From Streptomyces sp. Ru71 (GTDB lineage Bacteria; Actinomycetota; Actinomycetes; Streptomycetales; Streptomycetaceae), in assembly GCF_002920535.1 (NCBI RefSeq), contig NZ_PQSS01000008.1:97831-161830 (forward strand): 64,000 bases of DNA, written 5' to 3'. Numbering within the stretch: position 1 is the stretch's first letter; the number at the start of each line of letters is the position of its first letter. The notes under the pieces were generated by a model. It was given only the letters and a program-made list of their open reading frames with translations, did no database searches and was not told the DNA's origin. Position numbers and translations under genes: made by a program. Below, piece after piece: positions 25,365 through 33,419 of this stretch.

Positions 25365-26209
25365 GACCCGTGCGGTTCGTGGCGCTCGGCGACTCGCTGA
25401 CCGAGGGCGTGGGCGATCCCGTCGAGGGCGGGTGGCGCGGCTGGGCCGCCCTGCTCGCGCCCTCGCTGGCCGCATCCGAGGTGGAGTTCACCAACCTCGC
25501 GGTCAGCGGGGCGCAGACGCGTGACGTGCTGGAGAAACAGCTGCCGGCCGCCCTCGCGCTGCGCCCCGACCTGGTGTCGGTCCTGATCGGCGTCAACGAC
25601 ACCCTCCGCTGCACCTTCGACATCCATGAGGTCGCCGCACGCCTCGACACGGTGTACGGCGCCCTCACCCGGCGGGGTGCGACGGTGCTGACCGCCTGCC
25701 TGCCCGACCCGGGCGCGATGCTCGGCCTGCCCGGGGCCCTCGCCCGGCCGCTGGCCCGGCGCCAGCGCGCCGTCAACGCCGTCGTGCACGCCCTGTCCGG
25801 CCGGTACGGCGCCCTGCACCTGCACGCCGACAGCGGGGAGTGGATCGCCGACCGCGCGATGTGGAGCGCGGACCGTCTGCACCCCGGCGAGCGCGGGCAC
25901 CGGCAGCTCGCCGTGCGCTGCCACGCCCTGCTGGCCCGGGCGGGACTGGCGAGCGGGCCCGCGCCCTCGCCCGAGCCGGAGTTCCCGGCGCCCACCCGGA
26001 CTGCGAGCCTGTGGTGGCTGGCCACCGCCGGCACCGGCTGGGTGGCCCGGCGCTGCACCGACCTGCTGCCCCAGCTGCTCACCCTCGCCGCCGACGAACT
26101 GCACCACCGGGCCCGGGGCATCAGCGCCCGCCTCGACCTGCGCACGTCGGCGGCGGTCTCGGCGGCCCTGACCGCGCTGTCGGTGGGGGAGGTGGAGGAG
26201 GCGGCTTAG
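25361..26209 (+). CDS. SGNH/GDSL hydrolase
   Basis: A 282-residue SGNH-family esterase or acyl hydrolase. Block I is FVALGDSLTEGVGDP (nucleophile Ser), block II has NLAVSGAQTRDV (Gly), block III is VSVLIGVNDTLRC (Asn), and block V is SADRLHPGERGHRQLAV (Asp-His). No signal peptide, so cytoplasmic. An extra about 80-residue helical C-terminus (WWLATAGTGWVARRCTDLLPQL onwards) follows the catalytic domain. It is coupled by ATGA to the second glycosyltransferase, suggesting deacylation of the glycosylated product or its acceptor. Confidence 0.9.
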   Translation: MRPVRFVALGDSLTEGVGDPVEGGWRGWAALLAPSLAASEVEFTNLAVSGAQTRDVLEKQLPAALALRPDLVSVLIGVNDTLRCTFDIHEVAARLDTVYGALTRRGATVLTACLPDPGAMLGLPGALARPLARRQRAVNAVVHALSGRYGALHLHADSGEWIADRAMWSADRLHPGERGHRQLAVRCHALLARAGLASGPAPSPEPEFPAPTRTASLWWLATAGTGWVARRCTDLLPQLLTLAADELHHRARGISARLDLRTSAAVSAALTALSVGEVEEAA

Positions 26210-26227
26210 GGACACCTCCCCAGGAAG

Positions 26228-26345
26228 CCGTGCGGGCGCCCGGCCGGCGGGCGTACCGTCCGGGCGCCTTGCCGGCGGCCCGTCGTGCGGGCGCCCAGCC
26301 GGTCGGCGCCCGGGCGCCCGGCCGACGGCATATCGTCCGGGCGCC
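26228..26345. repeat. Degenerate GCGGGCGCCCGGCCGG repeats between convergent genes
   Basis: Four or more variants of CGGGCGCCCGGCCGG and CGTCCGGGCGCC are arranged tandemly and as inverted repeats from 26228 to 26345, between the hydrolase stop and the pxpC stop. They can form overlapping hairpins and probably terminate both transcripts. Confidence 0.6.
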
Positions 26346-27224
26346 CTACCGTCGGCGCACCGCCACGAACCGCACCGGTGTCCCGGGCACGGCCTGCGCC
26401 GCCGCCGGGAGGTCAGCGGTGCGGACCACGCCGATCACCGGGTAGCCGCCGGTGGTCGGATGGTCGGCGAGGAAGACCACCGGACGCCCGTCGGGCGGCA
26501 CCTGGACGGCGCCCAGGACCATGCCCTCGCTGGGCAGTTCGCCCGGCCGGGCGCGCTCCAGGGCCACTCCCTCGGTGCGCAGGCCGATGCGGTTGCCGGC
26601 CGCCGACACCCGGTACGCGCGCGTGGTGAAGGCGCGCACCGCCTCGGCCGTGAACCAGTCGTCGCGCGGGCCCAGGGTGACCCGCAGCACCAGTTCGTCC
26701 GGCGGGCAGGGCTGCGGGGCGACGTCCACGCGCGGGTACGCCGTCACCGGGTCCGGCTCCGGCCCCAGCGGGAGCACCGTGCCGTCCGTGAGCGGATCCG
26801 GGCCGAGCCCCGACAGCAGGTCGGTGGAGCGGCTGCCGAGCACCGGGTCGACGGCGAAGCCACCGGAGACGGCCACATAAGAGCGCACCCCGCGCACCGC
26901 CGGGCCCACGTCCAGCAGCGCACCCGCGGGCACCCGCACCGGCGCGGCCCAGGCGGCCGGCCGCCCGTCCACGCTGACCCGGCACGGGGCGCCGCCGACG
27001 GCCACGGTGACCGCGGAGCGCGGTCGCAGGGCGCAACCGCTCAGGGTCGTCTCCAGGACGGCCGCGTCCGGCGGATTGCCGGCCAGCCGGTTGACCAGCT
27101 CGGCGGCGGGCGGGTCGAGTGCCCCGGAGCGCGGCACCCCGAGATGCGCGTAGCCGGGACGCCCCCGGTCCTGCACGGTCGTCAGCGCACCCGCGCGTAC
27201 GACGACGAGCGCACGATCCGTCAT
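26346..27224 (-). CDS. pxpC: 5-oxoprolinase subunit C (KipA-like)
   Basis: A 292-residue protein of the KipA/biotin-dependent carboxyltransferase-like family (allophanate hydrolase subunit 2 fold). Landmarks are VVVRAGALTTVQDRGRPGYAHLGVPRSGALD at the N-terminus, GSRSTDLLSGLG in the middle, and FLADHPTTGGYPVIGVV near the C-terminus. With PxpA and PxpB it forms the ATP-dependent 5-oxoprolinase that opens pyroglutamate to glutamate (established for B. subtilis and E. coli). ATG 27224 overlaps the pxpB stop by 4 bp. Last gene of the operon. Confidence 0.92.
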   Translation of the reverse strand: MTDRALVVVRAGALTTVQDRGRPGYAHLGVPRSGALDPPAAELVNRLAGNPPDAAVLETTLSGCALRPRSAVTVAVGGAPCRVSVDGRPAAWAAPVRVPAGALLDVGPAVRGVRSYVAVSGGFAVDPVLGSRSTDLLSGLGPDPLTDGTVLPLGPEPDPVTAYPRVDVAPQPCPPDELVLRVTLGPRDDWFTAEAVRAFTTRAYRVSAAGNRIGLRTEGVALERARPGELPSEGMVLGAVQVPPDGRPVVFLADHPTTGGYPVIGVVRTADLPAAAQAVPGTPVRFVAVRRR

Positions 27225-27847
27225 ACGGCGCCCACCCGGCCCTCCGGCACGAACCGCACCCGCGTGCCCGGCGCGAGCAGCGCGGCCGGTACGCGCGTGT
27301 GGTCCCACAGCACGGTGTCCGTGGTGCCGATCAGCTGCCAGCCGCCGGGGGAGGAGCGCGGGTAGACCCCGGTGTACGGCCCGGCCAGCGCCACCGAACC
27401 GGCCGGGACGGCCGTGCGCGGAGTGGCCCGGCGCGGCACGTCGTAGCGGGACGGCAGGCCGGTGAGGTAGCCGAAGCCGGGGGCGAATCCGCAGAACGCC
27501 ACCCGGAACTCGGTAGCCGCGTGGATCCGGGCCGCCTCCCGCGGGGAGACACCCCAGTGCGCCGCGACCTCCGCCAGGTCCGGGCCGTCGTAGCGCACCG
27601 GGATCTCGACGGCGTCACGCGCGCGTGCGGGCGCGGGCGGAACGTCGGCGGCGGTCAGCTCGGCGGCCAGCCGCCCCGGATCGGACAGGCCGTCCAGGAG
27701 CACGGTACGGGCGGCCGGGACGATCTCCCGCACGCTCAGCAGCCCCTCGGCACGCCGGCGCACCAGTTCGGCGTGCAGCGCCTCGGCATCCTGCCCGGAC
27801 GCCACGTCGATCAGCAGGGCGTCGTCGCCCACGGGCAGCGCCCTCAC
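27221..27847 (-). CDS. pxpB: 5-oxoprolinase subunit B (KipI-like)
   Basis: A 208-residue KipI-family protein (allophanate hydrolase subunit 1 fold). It has MRALPVGDDALLIDVASG at the start, EIPVRYDGPDLAEVAAHWG, the core FCGFAPGFGYLTGLP, and a C-terminal GPYTGVYPRSSPGGWQLIGTT. Start GTG 27847 overlaps the pxpA stop (GTGA), and its own stop overlaps pxpC, so the three subunits are made in step. It acts with PxpA and PxpC in 5-oxoproline hydrolysis. Confidence 0.92.
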   Translation of the reverse strand: MRALPVGDDALLIDVASGQDAEALHAELVRRRAEGLLSVREIVPAARTVLLDGLSDPGRLAAELTAADVPPAPARARDAVEIPVRYDGPDLAEVAAHWGVSPREAARIHAATEFRVAFCGFAPGFGYLTGLPSRYDVPRRATPRTAVPAGSVALAGPYTGVYPRSSPGGWQLIGTTDTVLWDHTRVPAALLAPGTRVRFVPEGRVGAV

Positions 27848-28602
27848 GCGAACGCCTCCACCCGCACACCGGCCTCCTGAAGACGCCGGCGCACCCGGCG
27901 GGCCAGCTCCACCGCGCCCGGTGTGTCGCCGTGCAGGCACAGGGAACGCGCGCGTACCTCGATCCGCGACCCGGAGTGCGCGGTGACCGTCCCGGAGCGG
28001 GCGATGCTCATGGACCGCTCCACCACCGCCTCCGCATCGGTGATCACCGCGCCGTCCCGGCCGCGCGGCACCAAGGTGGCCTCGTCGGTGTACGCGCGGT
28101 CCGCGAACGCCTCCGTGACGACGGGTAGTCCGGCCTTGTCCGCCATGTCCAGCAGCTTCGAGCCGGGCAGCCCCAGCACCGGCAGTGTGGTGTCGGCGAG
28201 GAGCACCCCGTCGACGACCGCCTGCGCCTGCTCCTCGTCGCGCACCACCCGGTTGTACAGCGCGCCGTGCGGCTTGACGTAGGCCACGCGCGCCCCGGCG
28301 GCCCGCGCGAACACCTCCAGGGCGCCGATCTGGTACGCCACCTCGGCGGCCAGTTCGGCGGGCGGCACGTCCATCGCGCGCCGCCCGAACCCGGCCAGGT
28401 CCCGGTAGGAGACCTGGGCGCCGATCCGCACCCCGCGCTCGGCCGCCAGCTCGCACACCCTGCGCATGGTGGCCGCGTCCCCCGCGTGGAAGCCGCAGGC
28501 CACGTTGGCGCTGGTGACGACGGACAGCAGGCGCTCGTCATCGGTCAGCTGCCAGCGGCCGAAGCCCTCGCCGAGGTCGGCGTTCAGATCGATCGAGGTC
28601 AT
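27844..28602 (-). CDS. pxpA: 5-oxoprolinase subunit A (LamB/YcsF family)
   Basis: A 252-residue LamB/YcsF protein with the full family pattern: IDLNADLGEGFGRW at the N-terminus, VTSANVACGFHAGDAATMRR, IGAQVSYRDLAGFGRR, YVKPHGALYN, EAFADRAYTDEATLVPR and LCLHGDTPGAV at the C-terminus. It is subunit A of the ATP-dependent 5-oxoprolinase. It is 18 bp downstream of the DUF1445 gene and coupled to pxpB. Confidence 0.95.
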   Translation of the reverse strand: MTSIDLNADLGEGFGRWQLTDDERLLSVVTSANVACGFHAGDAATMRRVCELAAERGVRIGAQVSYRDLAGFGRRAMDVPPAELAAEVAYQIGALEVFARAAGARVAYVKPHGALYNRVVRDEEQAQAVVDGVLLADTTLPVLGLPGSKLLDMADKAGLPVVTEAFADRAYTDEATLVPRGRDGAVITDAEAVVERSMSIARSGTVTAHSGSRIEVRARSLCLHGDTPGAVELARRVRRRLQEAGVRVEAFA

Positions 28603-28620
28603 GGGTTCTTCCTGGGATGG

Positions 28621-29472
28621 TCAGGCCACGCGGTACTGCTCGTCGCGGGCGTCGGTGAGGAACATCTGCCCCGGTGCGTGGGTGAGGGCGAAGGGCGGCC
28701 GGGAGGCCATCACCGCGGCCTGCGGGGTCACGCCGCAGGCCCAGAACACCGGGATGTCGTCCGGTGCCGTCTCCACCGGGTCGCCGAAGTCGGGGCGGCC
28801 GAGGTCGTCGATGCCGAGCGCCGACGGATCGCCGCAGTGTACGGGGCCGCCGTGCACCGCCGGCAGCAGCCGGGTCTCCCGGATCGCCGCCGTCAGGTGC
28901 TGCGGCGGCACCGGGCGCATCGACACCACCAACGGGCCGTGCAGCCGCCCCGCCGGACGGCATCGCCAACTGGTCGTGTACATCGGCACGTTGCGGCCCT
29001 GCTCGATGTGACGCAGCGGCACACCGGCCTCGGTCAGCGCCCACTCGAAGGTGAAGCTGCACCCGATGAGGAACGACACCAGGTCCTCGCGCCAGTACGC
29101 GCGCACGTCGGTCGGCTCGTCCACCAGCCGCCCGTGCTCCCACACCCGGTAGCGCGGCAGATCGGTGCGCAGATCGGCGCCGTCGGCGAGCGCGGTCGTC
29201 CAGGACCCCGCGTCGGTGACGTCGAGCACCGGACACGGCTTGGGATTGCGGGTGCAGAACAGCAGTGTCTCGTACGCCCAGTCGGCCGGGACCGAGATGA
29301 GGTTCACCTGGGTGCGGCCGGCGGCGACACCCGCGGTCGGTCCGGTCAGCCCCTCCCGGAAGCGGGCGCGCGCGGCGGCGGGGCTCCACGCGTGCGCGTG
29401 CGGGTCGACGAGGGTGACGGGGCGGTCGTCGGCGGCCACGGCGAGGGCCGCGCTGTCGTCCGTACGGTTCAC
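28621..29472 (-). CDS. DUF1445 protein (D-glutamate cyclase-like / putative hydro-lyase)
   Basis: A 283-residue DUF1445 protein. Landmarks are [28 protein letters not shown] at residues about 35-62, [39 protein letters not shown] and [32 protein letters not shown]. The family is annotated as putative hydro-lyase or D-glutamate cyclase-like. A cyclase converting D-glutamate to 5-oxo-D-proline would feed the adjacent 5-oxoprolinase, but that activity is inferred from context. Start GTG 29472 overlaps the MFS stop (GTGA). The catalytic residues are not defined well enough to check. Confidence 0.85.
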   Translation of the reverse strand: MNRTDDSAALAVAADDRPVTLVDPHAHAWSPAAARARFREGLTGPTAGVAAGRTQVNLISVPADWAYETLLFCTRNPKPCPVLDVTDAGSWTTALADGADLRTDLPRYRVWEHGRLVDEPTDVRAYWREDLVSFLIGCSFTFEWALTEAGVPLRHIEQGRNVPMYTTSWRCRPAGRLHGPLVVSMRPVPPQHLTAAIRETRLLPAVHGGPVHCGDPSALGIDDLGRPDFGDPVETAPDDIPVFWACGVTPQAAVMASRPPFALTHAPGQMFLTDARDEQYRVA

Positions 29473-30770
29473 ACCAGTTCCTTCCCACGCGTCTCCGGAA
29501 GACCCAGCAGCGCCAGGGCGGCCAGCCCGTAACCGATCGCGCCGAAGACCAGCGCGCCGCCCACGCCCCAGCTGTCGGCCAGGAAGCCGACCGTGGTCGG
29601 GAAGACGGCGCCCACGGCCCGGCCGGTGTTGTACGTGAAGCCCTGGCCGGTGCCGCGCACCGCCGTCGGGTACAGCTCGCTCAAATACGAGCCGAAGCCG
29701 CTGAAGATGGCCGACATGCAGAACCCGAGCGGGAAGCCGAGCACCAGCAGCAGGGTGTCGGCGCCGCTCGGGATGTTCGCGTAGGCCACCACGCAGACCG
29801 CCGACAGCAGCGCGAACAGCCAGATGTTGCGCCGCCGACCCAGCCGGTCCGTCAGATAGCCGCCGGTGAGGTAGCCGGTGAAGGCGCCGGAGATCAGGAA
29901 GGTCAGGTAGCCGCCGGTGCCGACGACCGACAGGCCGCGATCGGACTTCAGATAGGTCGGCACCCAGGTCGCCAGCGTGTAGTAGCCGCCCTGCACGCCG
30001 GTCGACAGCAGGCCGGCGAAGACGGTGGTGCGCAGCAGACCCGGCTTGAAGATGGCCGCGAACGAGCCCTTCTCGGTGCTGTGTTCGCGGGCGGCGACGG
30101 CTTCCGGCGCGTCGTGCACCCGGCGCCGTACCCAGACCACGAGCAGGGCGGGCAGCGCGCCGGTCCAGAACATCACACGCCAGGCGAGGTCGTCGTCGAC
30201 GAACGAGAACACCAGCGTGTAGACGACCGCGGCCAGCGCCCAGCCGGCCGCCCAGGCGCTCTGCACCGCGCCGAGCGTGCGGCCGCGGTGCCGGGCGCTC
30301 GCGTACTCGGCGACCAGGATCGCGCCGACGGCCCACTCGCCGCCGAAGCCGAGCCCCTGCAGGGCGCGGAAGACCAGCAGCGTCTCGAAGTTCGGCGCGA
30401 AGCCGCAGGCGACCGTGAAGACCGCGTAGGTGATCACGGTGAGCAGCAGCGCCCGTACCCGGCCCACGCGGTCCGCGAGCACGCCCGCGAGGGCGCCGCC
30501 GACCGCGGAGACGACGAGGGTGACCGTGGTGAACAGGCCGGTCTGGCCGCTGTCCAGGCCGAAGTACGCGGCCAGCGCGACCATGCTCAACGGGAGCGTG
30601 AAGTAGTCGTAGGAGTCCAGCGCATAGCCGCCGAACGCGCCCGCGAAGGCACGCCGGCCGCGCGGGCCGAGGTCGCGCAGCCAGCCGAACGCGCCGTCCG
30701 CGGCGCCGGGTTCCGTCGCGGCGGAGCGGGGGTCGGTGGTCGCTGCCTGCCGTGGAGGGGTCGTGCTCAT
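29469..30770 (-). CDS. MFS transporter of the 5-oxoproline operon
   Basis: A 433-residue 12-helix major facilitator of the sialate/aromatic acid:H+ symporter type. It has [20 protein letters not shown] in helix 1, [14 protein letters not shown] in loop 2-3, [23 protein letters not shown], and [15 protein letters not shown] in the second half. It likely imports the acid used by the downstream enzymes, such as pyroglutamate or D-glutamate; that is inferred from the operon. ATG 30770 is preferred to GTG 30776 because GAGG then has 5-nt spacing. First gene of the operon, transcribed from the promoter at 30822-30851. Confidence 0.88.
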   Translation of the reverse strand: MSTTPPRQAATTDPRSAATEPGAADGAFGWLRDLGPRGRRAFAGAFGGYALDSYDYFTLPLSMVALAAYFGLDSGQTGLFTTVTLVVSAVGGALAGVLADRVGRVRALLLTVITYAVFTVACGFAPNFETLLVFRALQGLGFGGEWAVGAILVAEYASARHRGRTLGAVQSAWAAGWALAAVVYTLVFSFVDDDLAWRVMFWTGALPALLVVWVRRRVHDAPEAVAAREHSTEKGSFAAIFKPGLLRTTVFAGLLSTGVQGGYYTLATWVPTYLKSDRGLSVVGTGGYLTFLISGAFTGYLTGGYLTDRLGRRRNIWLFALLSAVCVVAYANIPSGADTLLLVLGFPLGFCMSAIFSGFGSYLSELYPTAVRGTGQGFTYNTGRAVGAVFPTTVGFLADSWGVGGALVFGAIGYGLAALALLGLPETRGKELV

Positions 30771-30821
30771 GGACACCTCGCTGAGGGGTGACGGGGGAGC
30801 GGAGGGAAGAGCGTGCCCAGG

Positions 30822-30851
30822 ACCGTAGAGGATCGTTCAACGATCCTTCAA
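30822..30851 (-). promoter_or_regulatory. Operon promoter with palindromic GntR operator in the spacer
   Basis: On the minus strand, -35 TTGAAG (30851-30846) and -10 TACGGT (30827-30822) are 18 bp apart. A perfect 17-bp palindrome GGATCGTT-C-AACGATCC (30830-30846) fills the spacer, so a bound regulator would block RNA polymerase. It lies 52 bp upstream of the MFS start and 50 bp upstream of gntR. Confidence 0.75.
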
Positions 30852-30895
30852 TACCCACGTTGTCTCGTCCTTGTATCTGCGATTGAATTCCGGGC

Positions 30896-31603
30896 ATGGC
30901 AGAGCAGCTGGCGTCACTGGCCGACGACCGCGCCCTCCTGGGCCGTACCAGCACGGCCGAGCGGGTCTCGGACATCCTCAGGAGCCGCATCGCCGACGGC
31001 TTCTTCCCGCCCGGCACCCGGCTGTCGGAGGACAGCATCGGAGGCGCGCTCGGTGTGTCGCGCAACACACTGCGCGAGGCGTTCCGGCTGCTCACGCACG
31101 AACGGCTGCTCGTCCACGAGCTCAACCGGGGCGTGTTCGTCCGGGTCCTGACCGTCGAGGACGTGGAGGACATCTACCGCACGCGCGCGTTGGTGGAGTG
31201 CGCGGTCGTGCGCGGTCTCGGCGAACCTCCCTACGCCCTCGACGGCCTCGCCGCCGCCGTCGCGGAGGGCGAGCGGGCCAGTGCCGAGAACGACTGGAAA
31301 ACGCTGGGCACCGCCAACATCCACTTCCACCAGGAGCTGGTCGCCCTGGCCGGCAGCGAACGCACCGACGAGGTGATGCGCAGCGTCTTCGCGGAACTCC
31401 GCCTGGCGTTCCACGTGGTGGACGATCCCCGGCAACTGCACGAGCCGTACCTGGCGCGAAACCGGCAGATCCTGCGGACGCTGCAGGACGGCGACCGGGA
31501 CGCGGCGGAACAGCTGCTCGCGGTGTACCTGCAGGACTCGCTGGACCGAGTGGTCGAGGTCTACCGCCGACGGGTCGGAGACGAGGGCCCCCTCACGGGC
31601 TGA
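30896..31603 (+). CDS. GntR/FCD-family regulator of the 5-oxoproline operon
   Basis: A 235-residue FadR-type GntR protein. The winged helix spans residues about 19-85 ([51 protein letters not shown]). The C-terminal FCD helical domain carries putative metal/ligand residues ([37 protein letters not shown]). It is divergent from the MFS-DUF1445-pxpABC operon and is the obvious candidate for the palindrome at 30830-30846. No good ribosome-binding site precedes ATG 30896. Its last codons fall inside a 42-bp direct repeat. Confidence 0.9.
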   Translation: MAEQLASLADDRALLGRTSTAERVSDILRSRIADGFFPPGTRLSEDSIGGALGVSRNTLREAFRLLTHERLLVHELNRGVFVRVLTVEDVEDIYRTRALVECAVVRGLGEPPYALDGLAAAVAEGERASAENDWKTLGTANIHFHQELVALAGSERTDEVMRSVFAELRLAFHVVDDPRQLHEPYLARNRQILRTLQDGDRDAAEQLLAVYLQDSLDRVVEVYRRRVGDEGPLTG

Positions 31604-31740
31604 CGGCTGTGCGGCCACCCAGGGGCGCGGGGAACCCAGCCACGGGCTGACGGCTGTGCAACCCCCCAGGGGCGTGGGGAACTGCGCGAGCAACCCACCA
31701 CGACCCGCACCCGCAAGACCGCACAAGCCCACCCAAACCC
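31594..31740. repeat. Duplicated 42-bp intergenic repeat (AGGGGCGYGGGGAAC family)
   Basis: Two near-identical 42-bp copies lie at 31594-31635 and 31641-31682. Each begins CACGGGCTGACGGCTGTGC and ends AGGGGCGCGGGGAAC or AGGGGCGTGGGGAAC. The second continues with TGCGCGAGCAACCCACCACG-type sequence. I recall this as a very common Streptomyces intergenic repeat. The first copy supplies the last codons and stop of the GntR gene. Confidence 0.75.
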
Positions 31741-31768
31741 ACGCGGACAATCCGGCGGAGCCGCTCGT

Positions 31769-31799
31769 TTGGGCTGTTGTCAGACCAAGGACCTAGTCT
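31769..31799 (+). promoter_or_regulatory. Promoter for the condensin-like operon, leaderless start
   Basis: TAGTCT (31794-31799) is a good -10 box; TTGGGC (31769-31774) is a weak -35 with 19-bp spacing. Transcription would begin at or next to GTG 31807, which has no ribosome-binding site, so the first gene is probably translated from a leaderless mRNA. Confidence 0.5.
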
Positions 31800-31806
31800 G
31801 TGCACC

Positions 31807-33333
31807 GTGACTTCGCCAGCATCGACGGACACCGCTCCGCCCCAGCTCAGCGCGGGGCCGCGCCCCGCACCGGGCCCGGCCGCCGACGAGGGGCTGGCGC
31901 GGCGGCTGCGCGCGCTCGCGTGCACCGCGCCGATCCACGACCTCGACGCGCGCAAGGCCAACCTCGCCGGTGAGTACTCGGTGTACGGCATGGCGGAGAT
32001 CGCCCTGGCCGCCATCGACCTCGTCACACTGAACATGGACTTCGACACGGGCGCCGACCACGACCAGATCGTCGCCCGCCTCATCCCGCGCATCGCCGCC
32101 CAGGCCCCGCGGCGGCCGAGTGCCGAGCACGAGCGGGTGGCCCGCTGGGTGCTGGAGAACCTGATCAACGTCGGCAGCGTCGACCGCGGCTTCCGCGCGG
32201 TCTACGGCACCTTCGCCGCCGACGGCTCCTACGTCCGCCGCGACTACGACTTCAAGCTGATCGAGGAGGTCCCCGGCCCCGGCGGCACGGTGTACCTGCG
32301 CACCACCGACGAGGCAGTCAACGTCCTGGTCGGCGCCCTCGACACCGACGTCACCAGCGCCCAGATCGCGGCCGAGGTCAAGCTGGAGGTGCTGATCAGC
32401 CGCGGCCGGCTCGCCGACGCGCAGCTCGCCGCGGAGCAGGCCCGCTACCGGACCGTGCAGTACTCCGAGACCCTGCGCCGCGCCCTGGACGCCACCCGGC
32501 GCAACGTCCGCGCGGTGGACTGGCTCAACGCGGTACCCGACATGATCGCCGAGGCCCTCGACCACGTCGCCGAGCGCTACCGCCACGAGAACGCGATCCT
32601 CACCAACATCCGCAAGGCCCGTGACGAGTCCGAGGAGCCCGAGCACAAGCGGCGTGCCGCCGAACTCGTCGACATCGTCAAGGACTGCATCCGCCGGCAC
32701 ACCCAGCTCCAGTCCCGCCTGCTGGAGGCCGGCCCCCTCTTCCGCGCCGAGCAGGACCGGCAGGCCTTCGCCACACCGCTGACGACCTCCGGCCTCGACC
32801 TGTACGGCCACCTCCTCGCACCCACCCTGCCGCTCCCGCTGGAGCAGGCCACACGGGTGACGGACGCGTTCTTCCGGCGCGGCACCGGCCTGCGCACCCC
32901 GGTGGCCGTCCGGGTCGGCGACCTGGTCGACATACTGCTCACCCCGCCCGTCGAGCGGGAGCACCTCGGCGCCGAGATGCCCGAGCCCGACCTCGTCGCC
33001 ACCCCGGACGACAGCCGGTTCAGCGAGGAGCAGATGGCCGCCGCACAGGAGTTGCTCGACCTGCCGCACGACGCGCCCCGGCGGCTGTCCGGCCTGCTCG
33101 CCGAGGCCCGCGGCAAGGACCCCGACCTTCCGTATCTGGTCGCCCTGCTCGCGGTCCACGCGGCCAGCCCGCCGGTCGGCACCGCCTACCGGCAGGGCGA
33201 GCAGAAGCTGCTGTTCGCCGTCGACGACGGCACCGAACTGGACGATCCGGAGTTCGGCGGCGCCGACCTCATCGTCGGCACGGCCCTGCTGGACGCGGCG
33301 GGGATGGCCGCGGACCGGACGGAAGCAGCATGA
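31807..33333 (+). CDS. Kleisin-like subunit (MksF/JetA-like) of a condensin-type complex
   Basis: A 508-residue mostly helical cytoplasmic protein, first of an operon with an MksE-sized winged-helix protein and a giant SMC-like ATPase. The N-terminus contains a helical/winged segment (LARRLRALACTAPIHDLDARKANLAGEYSVYGMAEIALAAIDLV). The middle is a long helical bundle (IAAEVKLEVLISRGRLADAQLAAEQARYRTVQYSETL), which in MukF/MksF/JetA binds the SMC neck. Gene order and size fit MksF or JetA, but identity is inferred from context and architecture. The stop overlaps the next start codon (ATGA). Confidence 0.6.
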   Translation: MTSPASTDTAPPQLSAGPRPAPGPAADEGLARRLRALACTAPIHDLDARKANLAGEYSVYGMAEIALAAIDLVTLNMDFDTGADHDQIVARLIPRIAAQAPRRPSAEHERVARWVLENLINVGSVDRGFRAVYGTFAADGSYVRRDYDFKLIEEVPGPGGTVYLRTTDEAVNVLVGALDTDVTSAQIAAEVKLEVLISRGRLADAQLAAEQARYRTVQYSETLRRALDATRRNVRAVDWLNAVPDMIAEALDHVAERYRHENAILTNIRKARDESEEPEHKRRAAELVDIVKDCIRRHTQLQSRLLEAGPLFRAEQDRQAFATPLTTSGLDLYGHLLAPTLPLPLEQATRVTDAFFRRGTGLRTPVAVRVGDLVDILLTPPVEREHLGAEMPEPDLVATPDDSRFSEEQMAAAQELLDLPHDAPRRLSGLLAEARGKDPDLPYLVALLAVHAASPPVGTAYRQGEQKLLFAVDDGTELDDPEFGGADLIVGTALLDAAGMAADRTEAA

Positions 33334-33419
33334 GCCAGTACCCGCACGACCCACGCGACGCGCACGATCCGCACGACTCGCGCGACCGCGACCCGCACGA
33401 CAAGGAGCGACAGCCGTGA
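33330..33419 (+). CDS. 29-residue His/Asp-rich coupling frame
   Basis: A 29-codon frame starting at ATG 33330, overlapping the kleisin-like gene's stop (ATGA), and ending at TGA 33419, overlapping the next gene's GTG start (GTGA). The peptide starts MSQYPHDPRDAHDPHDSRD and consists of repeated HD, PHD and RD units. It may be a translated spacer that carries ribosomes to the next gene, or a real micro-protein able to bind metal. It contains the AAGGAG ribosome-binding site for the next gene. Confidence 0.4.
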   Translation: MSQYPHDPRDAHDPHDSRDRDPHDKERQP

